A stretch of 64,000 nt of DNA. Source: Lachnospiraceae bacterium V9D3004 (GTDB taxonomy: Bacteria > Bacillota > Clostridia > Lachnospirales > Lachnospiraceae). Shown here piece after piece: positions 7,895 through 16,400 of this stretch. Position 1 is the first letter of the stretch. Each line of letters starts with the position of its first letter. The translations under genes and the position numbers were made by a program. The DNA lies in contig JHWW01000001.1 of NCBI GenBank assembly GCA_000621985.1, positions 1 to 64,000 of the forward strand, in the 5' to 3' direction. The notes under the pieces are model-generated. The model saw nothing but the letters and a program-made list of their open reading frames with translations, searched no databases and had not been told where the DNA came from.

Positions 7895-8722
7895 ATGAAA
7901 CCAAGAATCCTGATTACAGGTAATAATATGAGAATTATTGAGAACGTGCTTGAGCATCTTGAAGGAGACCAGGGATACAGAGTTGAAAAATGTGTTGCTG
8001 ATAAGTATGAACTTCAGGATATGATCAGAAGGATCAAACCTCATTTTGCGGTTGTATGTACTTCTGACGAGAGCAAGGAAACTGTTAAGACATACGATGT
8101 GTTAAGAGAATGTAATTATTTTTCGGGGATTCCGGTTATAGTTATAGCTAATAAGGAAGATCTCGGAGTGTTCAAGGAGAATACGGCACTTCAGGAAGTA
8201 CATTATCTTCCGAGACCTGTTTCGATACTGGCATTGTATAACATATTATTTACGCTGGAAAATGAGATGGGCCTTGCGGGCATGGAAGAGGATGAAGACG
8301 AAGATGATGATTTCGGTTATCAGGACGAAGAAGATACTTATGATGATGAAGAGGACAGAAAAAAGCATGTCCTTGTCGTAGATGATGAACCGGAACAGCT
8401 TTCGATAATAAAGGGGCACCTTAAGGATTTCTATGAAGTTACTGCGGTGCGTTACGGTGAGGATGCACTTGATTATATTGATAAGCATCATGTTGATCTT
8501 GTGCTTCTTGACTTCATGATGCCGAAGATGACAGGACCTGATGTCCTTTATAAGATGAGAACAAAGAGAGCTTTTGCGAATATTCCGGTAATATTCCTTA
8601 CAGGTATGTCAGACCGTGAAACGATAGTAAAGACCCTGGTTGAACTCAGACCTCAGGGATATGTTCTTAAACCGGTTAAAAAATCGGATCTTGTCGCAAG
8701 GATAATCGACGTGATCGGGTGA
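7895..8722 (+). CDS. tandem receiver-domain protein (pseudo-receiver plus phosphoacceptor receiver)
   Basis: Cytoplasmic signalling protein of 275 residues with no output domain. Residues 1-125 have a receiver-like alpha/beta pattern, but the strand that should carry the phosphoacceptor reads FAVVCTSDE, so this is a degenerate receiver. An Asp/Glu-rich linker follows (about 130-155). Residues 156-275 form a canonical receiver: VVDDE acidic pair, phosphoacceptor D206 in LLDFMMP, the switch threonine in FLTG, and lysine in LKPV. ATG 7895 is chosen for GAGGAG at 7882-7887. The next gene encodes an HPt protein, the natural phosphotransfer partner, so the pair probably forms a phosphorelay with a kinase encoded elsewhere. 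Confidence 0.87.
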   Translation: MKPRILITGNNMRIIENVLEHLEGDQGYRVEKCVADKYELQDMIRRIKPHFAVVCTSDESKETVKTYDVLRECNYFSGIPVIVIANKEDLGVFKENTALQEVHYLPRPVSILALYNILFTLENEMGLAGMEEDEDEDDDFGYQDEEDTYDDEEDRKKHVLVVDDEPEQLSIIKGHLKDFYEVTAVRYGEDALDYIDKHHVDLVLLDFMMPKMTGPDVLYKMRTKRAFANIPVIFLTGMSDRETIVKTLVELRPQGYVLKPVKKSDLVARIIDVIG

Positions 8723-8724
8723 TC

Positions 8725-8850
8725 GAAGCGGCCAGTCGGCAGCAACCGACAGACAAGGGCGACAACCGGGCATTGGAAGTGGCCAGCCGGCAGCAGCCGG
8801 ACAGACAAAGGCATCGACCGGGCGACGGAAGCGGCCAGTCGGAGGAGGGG
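8725..8850 (+). repeat. Degenerate tandem repeat (about 51 bp, 2.4 copies)
   Basis: Unit 1 is 8725-8775 and unit 2 is 8776-8827, both beginning GAAGYGGCCAGYCGGCAGCA and containing ACAGACAARGGC; a partial third unit starts at 8828 and runs into the ribosome binding site of the next gene. It is higher in GC than its surroundings and fills the whole spacer between the receiver and HPt genes. Confidence 0.8.
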
Positions 8851-8855
8851 AGAAC

Positions 8856-9458
8856 GTGGATTTCGATGTAAGTATATTGGAAACCTTAGGTATAGATATT
8901 CAGACCGGTTATGATTATACCGGCGGCAAAGACAGATATATCTCCGCTCTTTGGCGTTATTATAAGTCTTCAGACGCAAACAAGGCAAAGATAAGGGAAT
9001 ATATCGATAATAATGATATTGAGAATCTTGCGATCACGGTGCATGCGATCAAGAGTAATTCCAAGATGATAGGAGCCATGGCTCTGTCGGAAATGTTCGA
9101 GAAGCTTGAGGTGGCATCGAGAGATAACGATATGGATACCGTGAAGGCTTCCATCGATAAGACCATGGAAGAATATGGTAAATTAGTCGATGCATTAAGT
9201 CCGCTCGGACAGATGGAGTCGTTAAAGGCATCAGGAGAGCTGACTGCAGAAGAAGCAAAAGAAGTGTCGGATAAACTTCTTCTTGCACTCGATGATTTTG
9301 ATGATGATCTTGCATCTGAACTGGCGTCGAAGCTTGCCGGTTACCCATTTAGGATAACCCAGAAGAGTAAGCTGCGTGAGGCAGCAGAATATATCAGGGA
9401 TTTTATGTATGACGAAGCTGCTGAGATTATTAAAGAATTATACGATCATATAGAGTAA
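8856..9458 (+). CDS. HPt domain phosphotransfer protein
   Basis: Predicted histidine phosphotransfer protein of 200 residues, cytoplasmic. The HPt signature lies around residues 58-85: TVHAIKSNSKMIGA with phosphoacceptor H63, followed by the LSEMFEKLE helix. The C-terminal half (about 130-200) is helical and acidic with no recognised domain. The start is GTG 8856, preceded by GGAGGAGGGG at 8841-8850. Co-directional with the tandem-receiver gene and separated from it only by the tandem repeat, so both are likely on one transcript. Confidence 0.85.
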   Translation: MDFDVSILETLGIDIQTGYDYTGGKDRYISALWRYYKSSDANKAKIREYIDNNDIENLAITVHAIKSNSKMIGAMALSEMFEKLEVASRDNDMDTVKASIDKTMEEYGKLVDALSPLGQMESLKASGELTAEEAKEVSDKLLLALDDFDDDLASELASKLAGYPFRITQKSKLREAAEYIRDFMYDEAAEIIKELYDHIE

Positions 9459-9526
9459 ATTATCTGAGATGTCGGGAAGTTTTTAAAAATTTCTATAATA
9501 AATGTGTAAATATCTATAAAATATGT

Positions 9527-9532
9527 TATACT
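9527..9532 (+). promoter_or_regulatory. Possible -10 element upstream of the HD-GYP gene
   Basis: TATACT at 9527-9532 in a very A/T-rich spacer. A weak -35-like TGTAAA lies 16 bases upstream (9505-9510). Nothing else is seen in 9459-9602. Confidence 0.35.
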
Positions 9533-9602
9533 CATATTAATCATTTTTATTGGTTACGTGCTTAAGTTAATAAATCCGGGGAGTAATAAGGGGATAAATC
9601 TT

Positions 9603-11846
9603 ATGATAAAACGTATTATTAATGCACGAAAACGTTTCAGGGAATATATATACGATCCAACGATCAATATTAAAGACAGGGTCTTTATATTATTATCTAC
9701 TGAGGTTCTTATCGCATTATTTGCGGCCGTACCTTGCGGGCTTATAATGCAGGAGCCTCTGACGGCGACTGTATCAACATTTGTCAGTGCCGTATTTTTC
9801 ACGATATATGTTATATATTCATTCAAAAAAAACAGGATCGCGCGTGCTAAGGTCGCGATATCCGTTATTCTTGTGTTCTTTTTTCTTCCGGCGATGCTGT
9901 TCACCAACGGAGGAATCAACAGCGGTGCGCCCATATGGCTTCTTCTCGGAACATTCTATATAGCGCTCATATTAGACGGTAAAATTAAGATCGTTATGCT
10001 GATACTTAATGTTATCTCCCTCACTGTATGTTGGATAGTAGGTTACCTTTATCCGGAATTTGTAGCCGAGTATTCAAGGGGCGGTAATTATTTTGATACG
10101 CTTGCCGCGTTGTTCATAGTAGGAACGATCATATATGTCATGACTACATTTCAGAGTAATCTGTTCAGAAAAGAAGGAGAACAGAAGAATCTGCGAAGGC
10201 TGTTCGAACAGACGGCAACATCACTCGTTAATGCGATAGATGCCAAAGATGAATATACTCACGGACATTCCGCGAGAGTGGCTGAATATTCACGAAGGAT
10301 TGCCGAGTGCAGCGGAATGAGCCCGGAGGAGTGCAATGATGTCTATTATGCTGCGCTTCTTCATGATGTGGGAAAGATAGGTGTACCCGAGAATATTATT
10401 AACAAAAAGGGAAAGCTGACCGATGAAGAGTTCGATATTGTTAAGCAGCATCCTCTTATGGGAGTTCAGATCCTGAACGGGATCAGTGAATTTCCAAGCC
10501 TCAGTATAGGCGCAAGGTATCATCATGAGCGTTACGATGGTAAGGGATACCCGGAACACCTTAAAGGAGAGGATATTCCAAAACTTGCGAGGATAATATC
10601 GGTTGCGGATGCTTATGATGCAATGACGTCAAAGAGAAGTTACAGGAATTCCATCCCACAGCATACCGTACGTGAAGAGATCATCAAAGGATCGGGAACA
10701 CAGTTTGACCCGGAATGTGCCAGGATAATGCAATTCCTTATTGATATGGATACTGATTTTATCATGCGGGAAAAGAAAAGTACAAGTGAAGTTCTTGGAC
10801 AGAACGAACTTATCTGTAAGACGTTCCGTACAGAAGTAAGTAAAGGTATCATTCTTAATCCATATACTGTAAATATACGCCTAAAATGCACGCCTGCCGA
10901 GGGTCATCCGGAAAGTACCGTGCCGGCATTTGTATTGTTCGATTCTCTGGACGGTCGTGTTCATGATAATGAACGTGAACAGAAGGAGCTGAATTATTTT
11001 GAATTCGCTGAGATATGGTTTGACGGAAGATATAATATTGTAGGAGCAAGAAAAATACAGGTAGAGGAAACCAACAGCAGGAGAAATGATACTTCTGCAG
11101 GCGACAGCGCATATGTGATATATGATGTGGAAGCAGTAAAACGTAAGGATCACATGCTTATTAAAATAGATAATGGTATTAAGCTGATAAGCCTTATAAT
11201 TGCATCGCCTAACAGTTCACGGTACGCATATGTTGGATTCACCGGTGATAATTGTATGTTGTCGGAGATCCAGATAGATCGTAAGGAAGAGATGATACCG
11301 GAGGATTATATTCCGAAAATTGCAGAGGAAATCAGTTACATTGATGTACCGGCCGGAGATATACCGAATATTCAGGTTGACGGGTACAGAACCGATTCAT
11401 CGGAAGGAATTCCTGTTACGGACGGACTTGTGATCACATTTCATACCATGACGCTTCCAACCGGATGGCTTGTATGGCACTGCCCGTATGTAGATATATT
11501 CTATTCTGATGATAAAAGGCCGGACGGAGAAAATTATAAAGAATACGCTCTCATAAGACTTGATGGTGAATCATGGGAAGCAGACAGGGTTTCGGAAAAT
11601 AAGCTCATTGTTAATAAAGGCGAGGAATTCAACGGCTGGGATGCGTGGAAGGAAGTTAACAAGAAAGGATATAACTGTACGGTCACATTCAGGTGTAAGG
11701 ACGATAAGATCATTACCATTACAGAGAATAATGGAATTGCGATTAAAAATATCACGAAAATTATTGATCCTTCAGATGAGGTATACGCTTCACTCACCGG
11801 AGATCAGGTTGCAATAACCAATGTCAGGATAACCGGTACATCGTAA
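9603..11846 (+). CDS. membrane HD-GYP domain protein (probable c-di-GMP phosphodiesterase)
   Basis: 747 residues. About residues 25-195 hold several hydrophobic segments, giving a polytopic membrane sensor. The HD-GYP domain follows (about 205-395) with LLHDVGKIG (H254, D255), HHERYDGKGYPEHL (GYP at 315-317) and ADAYDAMTSKRSYR; all the expected metal-binding residues appear intact, so degradation of cyclic-di-GMP is likely. The remaining 350 residues are beta-rich with no family I can name (FVLFDSLDGRVHDNE, FAEIWFDGR). ATG 9603 has AAGGGGA at 9588-9594; an in-frame GTG at 9558 is less likely. Single-gene unit, no terminator seen before the next gene. Confidence 0.88.
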   Translation: MIKRIINARKRFREYIYDPTINIKDRVFILLSTEVLIALFAAVPCGLIMQEPLTATVSTFVSAVFFTIYVIYSFKKNRIARAKVAISVILVFFFLPAMLFTNGGINSGAPIWLLLGTFYIALILDGKIKIVMLILNVISLTVCWIVGYLYPEFVAEYSRGGNYFDTLAALFIVGTIIYVMTTFQSNLFRKEGEQKNLRRLFEQTATSLVNAIDAKDEYTHGHSARVAEYSRRIAECSGMSPEECNDVYYAALLHDVGKIGVPENIINKKGKLTDEEFDIVKQHPLMGVQILNGISEFPSLSIGARYHHERYDGKGYPEHLKGEDIPKLARIISVADAYDAMTSKRSYRNSIPQHTVREEIIKGSGTQFDPECARIMQFLIDMDTDFIMREKKSTSEVLGQNELICKTFRTEVSKGIILNPYTVNIRLKCTPAEGHPESTVPAFVLFDSLDGRVHDNEREQKELNYFEFAEIWFDGRYNIVGARKIQVEETNSRRNDTSAGDSAYVIYDVEAVKRKDHMLIKIDNGIKLISLIIASPNSSRYAYVGFTGDNCMLSEIQIDRKEEMIPEDYIPKIAEEISYIDVPAGDIPNIQVDGYRTDSSEGIPVTDGLVITFHTMTLPTGWLVWHCPYVDIFYSDDKRPDGENYKEYALIRLDGESWEADRVSENKLIVNKGEEFNGWDAWKEVNKKGYNCTVTFRCKDDKIITITENNGIAIKNITKIIDPSDEVYASLTGDQVAITNVRITGTS

Positions 11847-12013
11847 ATAAATCATCTGACACATTCACTTGCCTGATTGCGCATATGCTGCTTCACCCAT
11901 AATCGGTAATGTTCAACAGTAAGTTAAATATGTATTATGCCGGAAAGGGATGCGGAATGATATGAGTAATACACAATACCATGAGTAATACACACAATGC
12001 AAGGAGGAGCGTC

Positions 12014-12520
12014 ATGGCTGACGATATGATAGACATCGAAGTAATAATTGACGAACAATACACAGATCCTCTGGTAAATATATATGCCGGAAGCAGAACC
12101 GGGCTTGTCGAGGATATCGTATATGCGGTTGAGAATGTATCAAGATCCGGATACACACCCATAGCTGTATCATATGAAGGTAAGGTCAAGCTGATATCCC
12201 AGAGAGATATATACCGTGTAAGAACGGAAAATCGTCGTACAATTCTCGATACTGCCGATACGTCATACACAGTTAAGGAATCACTTGCAAAGATAGAATC
12301 GGTACTCGATGAGGAGAGATTCTTCAGAATATCCCAATCAGAGATAGTTAATCTGTATAAGGTAGATAATTTTGATTTCTCATTAAGCGGAACGGTAGGA
12401 GTTAATTTTGACAACGAAAGTACAAGCTGGGTGGCGCGCCGCCTGGTGAAGCCGCTTAAAGAGAAACTTAATATGATATCGAAAGGGGGATACTATGAGC
12501 ATGTTGAACAGGTTCATTAA
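12014..12520 (+). CDS. LytTR-family DNA-binding protein
   Basis: Predicted transcription regulator of 168 residues. The N-terminal 70 residues lack a receiver domain. A LytTR domain covers about residues 70-160, with the typical FFRISQSEIVNLYKV segment followed by a beta-hairpin and WVARRLVKPLKEKL. ATG 12014 is chosen for AGGAGG at 12002-12007. It overlaps the next gene (DUF3021 membrane protein) by 26 bases. LytTR regulators paired with a small membrane protein, such as HdrRM and BrsRM of streptococci, are known two-gene systems in which the membrane partner holds the regulator inactive; that role here is inference. Confidence 0.88.
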   Translation: MADDMIDIEVIIDEQYTDPLVNIYAGSRTGLVEDIVYAVENVSRSGYTPIAVSYEGKVKLISQRDIYRVRTENRRTILDTADTSYTVKESLAKIESVLDEERFFRISQSEIVNLYKVDNFDFSLSGTVGVNFDNESTSWVARRLVKPLKEKLNMISKGGYYEHVEQVH

Positions 12521-12962
12521 CAAGTCGGCAATAGGATTCTCATTAAGCATATTGATATGGATATTCATGTTTTCCCTCAATACGATAATAGCTCATGACG
12601 GTAAAGTACCCGAGAATGCGACTATTGATGCATGGAACGTTGTTAAGCAACTGTTGCTTTCGGGACTTATCGGAGTTGTGTCAATGGGCGGCTCCGTAAT
12701 ATATGAATTCGAGAGCTGGGGAGTGCTGAGATCGACAGTCACGCATTTTGTTCTCTCAATGCTGACATTCACGGTTATCGCAAAAGTCCTTGGCTGGTTC
12801 ACGCCTGAGGATGCTCTTGAGATGATCATAATATATGTGATAATGGTAGTTGGTTATGTAATAGTATGGCTTGTTCAATATTCCATATATAAGAAAGAAG
12901 TAAGGGATATAAATGAAGGGCTGAAGAGATTCAAGAGAAGCCATGCTGAGGTTGATTGCTAA
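12495..12962 (+). CDS. DUF3021-family membrane protein
   Basis: 155 residues with about four hydrophobic segments (near residues 10-32, 45-66, 75-98 and 105-130) and a basic cytoplasmic C-terminus (YKKEVRDINEGLKRFKRSH). The length, topology and coupling to a LytTR gene match the DUF3021 family. ATG 12495 has AAGGGGG at 12482-12488 and lies inside the LytTR gene, implying translational coupling. Probable signal-sensing or anti-activator partner of the LytTR protein. A terminator follows directly. Confidence 0.82.
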   Translation: MSMLNRFINKSAIGFSLSILIWIFMFSLNTIIAHDGKVPENATIDAWNVVKQLLLSGLIGVVSMGGSVIYEFESWGVLRSTVTHFVLSMLTFTVIAKVLGWFTPEDALEMIIIYVIMVVGYVIVWLVQYSIYKKEVRDINEGLKRFKRSHAEVDC

Positions 12963-12965
12963 GAC

Positions 12966-13016
12966 AAAAGATTGCTTATACCGGTTCGTGACGGAGCAGG
13001 GTAGGCAATCTTTTTT
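12966..13016 (+). terminator. Terminator after the LytTR-DUF3021 operon
   Basis: AAAAGATTGC (from 12966) pairs with GCAATCTTTT (ending 13014), around an inner CCG/CGG stem, followed by a T-run at 13011-13016. The T-run is shared with the next palindrome. Confidence 0.7.
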
Positions 13017-13057
13017 ATTACATAGGAAATTGCGATGCATTTCCTATGTAATAAAAA
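13012..13057. repeat. Perfect palindrome with 19-base arms
   Basis: Arms 13012-13030 and 13039-13057 are perfectly complementary around an 8-base loop. It begins and ends with five T/A pairs, so it could also act as a terminator in either direction. Confidence 0.75.
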
Positions 13058-13064
13058 ACGCTCC

Positions 13065-13113
13065 GCTAAGGATGCGTACTCGCGCGCAAGGAAAATGTTG
13101 CCTGCGGCAACCG
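13065..13113. repeat. Dispersed 49-bp intergenic repeat, copy 1
   Basis: Begins GCTAAGGATGCGTACTCGC and ends GTTGCCTGCGGCAACCG. Copy 2 at 27353-27401 differs at 5 of 49 positions and most changes keep the GTTGCC/GGCAAC hairpin. No reading frame is evident. Confidence 0.75.
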
Positions 13114-13179
13114 AATAAACATCAAATTTGACCGAATAGACAATTTTTATTGATTTTTAATAGTTTCTTCCGATAAAAT
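13110..13179 (+). promoter_or_regulatory. Putative promoter region of the giant surface-protein gene
   Basis: Two related boxes, ACCGAATAAACAT (13110-13122) and ACCGAATAGACA (13131-13142), lie 21 bases apart, start to start. They precede a weak promoter, TTGATT (13150-13155) and TAAAAT (13174-13179), with an 18-base spacer. The first box is identical to one ahead of the tandem-receiver promoter at 7801. Confidence 0.4.
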
Positions 13180-13186
13180 AAATATT

Positions 13187-13405
13187 GTGGTGCGATTTCA
13201 TATATATGCAACAGTTGTTGCAAAACGATGACTGATCATCATCCTTAGTTGCAGGCGTGTGACGTCTGCTCTTGTGGGTGGTAAAGGACGCTTCATGTCC
13301 GGTCCGTCCCATAACACATAATTAAGTTAACAATCTTCTAATGTAGAGTTTTAACCACTTAAGAAGCTTGAAACTCTGCACTATTAGGAAAGGAGACAAC
13401 ATAAT
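13187..13405 (+). other. Long structured 5' leader of the giant surface-protein gene
   Basis: About 220 bases without a gene. Several hairpins are visible: GCAACAGTTGTTGC near 13208, GCAGGCG/ACGTCTGC near 13252-13270, GGAC/GTCC near 13288-13301, and AGAGTTT/AAACTCT around 13345-13378, just before the ribosome binding site AAAGGAG. It matches no riboswitch class I recognise. Confidence 0.4.
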
Positions 13406-16400
13406 ATGAAGAAAAATATCAAACGAGCACTTAGTTACTTATTGACAGCGGTCATGTTCTTCACGGGACTTCCGATGAACGAAGCATATGTATCGGCAGC
13501 ACCGGAAGAAAATGACCCGAACGCCCCGTGGACTGAGTATGCAGCTACGGAAGTTAAGCCTAATGAGGAAGGCGTGTATGAGATATCGACCGCCGAAGAG
13601 CTTGCATGGCTTGCGAAGGAAGTCAATCTGGGCTACGACAGTAATCTGGAACAGTATGATTATGACTGGGAATCAGATTCATACACTTATACTACCTTCC
13701 GACTGACAAACGATATTGACTTGTCGGCGCATGAGTGGGTTCCTATCGGTACTGCCAATAATGCGGAATTCAAAGGTATATTCGACGGTGCCGGATATAC
13801 GATCACCGGAATGCATGTAGGAACCAAGGATGCTCCTTATAATGCAGGTTATTATGCAGGACTGTTCGGAAGGTTATATAGTGGTGGTTCAGTAACGGAT
13901 GTGAAGCTGATCGACCCTGTTATATATGCGGCTTCTCCGGAAAGCGGAGATGAATGTTATACCGGACTTATAGCAGGATATCAGGGTGGTTCTAAGTCTG
14001 TTATTAGCAACTGTGAGGTCAGTGGTTCGGCATTTATAATCGGCAACAAGGAATATGGTCGTTATTATGGTGACGCCGGTGGAATAGTCGGCTCTCTGTA
14101 TCAGGGTACGATAGATTCCTGTCGTGCTAACGTGATCCTTGGTGCACTTGATGGAGAACGCAAATATTCGTTAGGCGGAATTGCCGGTGTTGCAGGCTAT
14201 TATAATAGTTGTGCGATCAAGAACTGTGTATCAGTTGTGACCGCAGATATTCCGAATGACCTGATAAGAGATTATTATGTTGACGGACTGAGTGCCGGCG
14301 GCAGCAGGTGTACTATATCTAATTCTATCGCTCAGGTAGATTATGATTCATCTAATTTCAATTATAAAGATTATTCTAATAATGTTCCGGGTACAAGAAA
14401 GAATGTCGCTATGATCGTGACTAATATTGCGAACAGACAGTATTCGGAAGTTGAACCTTATGAATATCTAGGATCTGAAGCCAGAGAACCGAGATATATA
14501 TATCACGACGGAAATGGCGAATTAACCGAAAAAACAGAAGATGAATTAAAGAATGAGGAATGTATTGAGACACTTAATGCAGCAGCAAGGGATATTGAAG
14601 GTGCGCTTCCCTGGACTATAAGTGAAGATGAGAACGGCGGCTACCCGAATCTTAAGGGTGCTGGACTGCACAGATTCATAGTAGTTGATTTCGTATCGGC
14701 TGGAGAGACATATAAAACTGATCGTATAATATCCGGTAAGACCGTAGCGGAGCCTAAGGCACCGGAGCGTGACGGATATACATTTGACTACTGGTATGCC
14801 GAAGATAAGGACAAAGCGTATGATTTTTCGACACCGGTAACAGATGAACTTACTCTTAATGCGAAATGGATCCCTCACGTATATTCGGTAAGGTTCGACA
14901 GCAAGGGCGGTTCGTATGTATATCCGCAGAATGTTGAGCGTGACACGAAGGCAACCGCTCCGACGGAGCCTGAGAAGAAAGGATATTCATTCGGCGGATG
15001 GTTCACCGATTCAGAATGTAAGAATGCATGGAGCTTCGATTCGCTTATTACCGAAGATACCGTACTCTATGCAGGATGGACCGAGGCTTCCGATCTTGCG
15101 GTATCCGGAAGAATTACGGATGAAGACGGCAGGGGAATACAGGGTGCGACGGTTACACTTGAGAACGGACAGAACGCCCGCACGGATGAATTCGGTTATT
15201 ATAGACTGAACAATGTTGCACAGGGCACTTATTCGATAACTGCGTCTGCACCGGGTTACAATTCTGCAACCCAGGCAGGATTCGTTGTAAATGACATATC
15301 ATCAGGTTACGATGTGGCCCTCACGAAGCAGAACGAGGGCAGCCAGGCCGGTACAGTTGATATATACACAACCGTAAGCTGTGTATATTCGGGCCTGATG
15401 CTTGAAGGAGTCGAGGTCAGGGCTGTAGGTGCCGGAGACCTCGGTGAATATAAAATGACGACAGATGCCAACGGATTCGTATTCTTCACGGGACTTCCGG
15501 TTGGAACATATACATTCCATATTAATGAGAACGGAAGACCCGGTTGGGAATCGTATGTATCGGATCCTAAAGAACTTACAACAAGTTATAACTTAAGGTG
15601 CGCCCTTAAGCCTAACTATCAGAAGCTCTCGGTCAAGGTACTTGGAGACTATGATCCTATAACCGAGGAAGCAAATGTTCCGCTTGAGAATACCAAAGTC
15701 AAGCTTCTCGGCGTTGATCCGAAGAACGAGGACAAGGTGCTTATCAACCGTGAGATCTCAACTGATGAGAACGGAGTACTTACAGTAGATAACCTTGTGC
15801 CTATCACATGGAAGATATCAGCGAGCGAGTTCGCTTATGAAGAGACAGAGACGACCATATATTCTAACGGAGCAGGTAAATTATCCAAAAATGAAGTGAC
15901 ACTTACGCTTCCGTTTATCAATTCTTCACTTACGGTAGGTCTTGAATCGGTATATGAAGATCCGGACATATTCAAGGCAAGTAAGGACGGCACGCCTGCA
16001 ACACTTAAGATAGAACTTGCAGGAACTGCAGGAACATTGTCGGAAGGCATAATCCGTGAGTCTGCGTTAAATGAACAGGGTAAGGCTGTGTTCAACAAGA
16101 TACTTCCGGGTACTTATCAGATGACGGTATCGGGTGCTGCTAAGCGTTATGTAAGTGTGACAAGTGGTGACGGAAAAGAGTTGGATGCAAGCTATTCAGG
16201 CGGCAAGAAGTATTTTGAAGTGGACTTTGACGGACATGATACGACTAATGTCGGACTTGGACAGAACGTGGAGGCTACACTTAAGGTAACCCCTTCACCT
16301 GTAAGTTTCTCAGGAACTCTGTTCAAATCAGATATGGGAGAGGATGGCAATGTTACTACAGTTCCTCTTGCAAATACTAAGCTTACTATAAAACCATCAG

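Noticed and set aside
8725-8850. CRISPR array
   Set aside because: Units are adjacent with no unique spacers and are degenerate; it is a plain tandem repeat.
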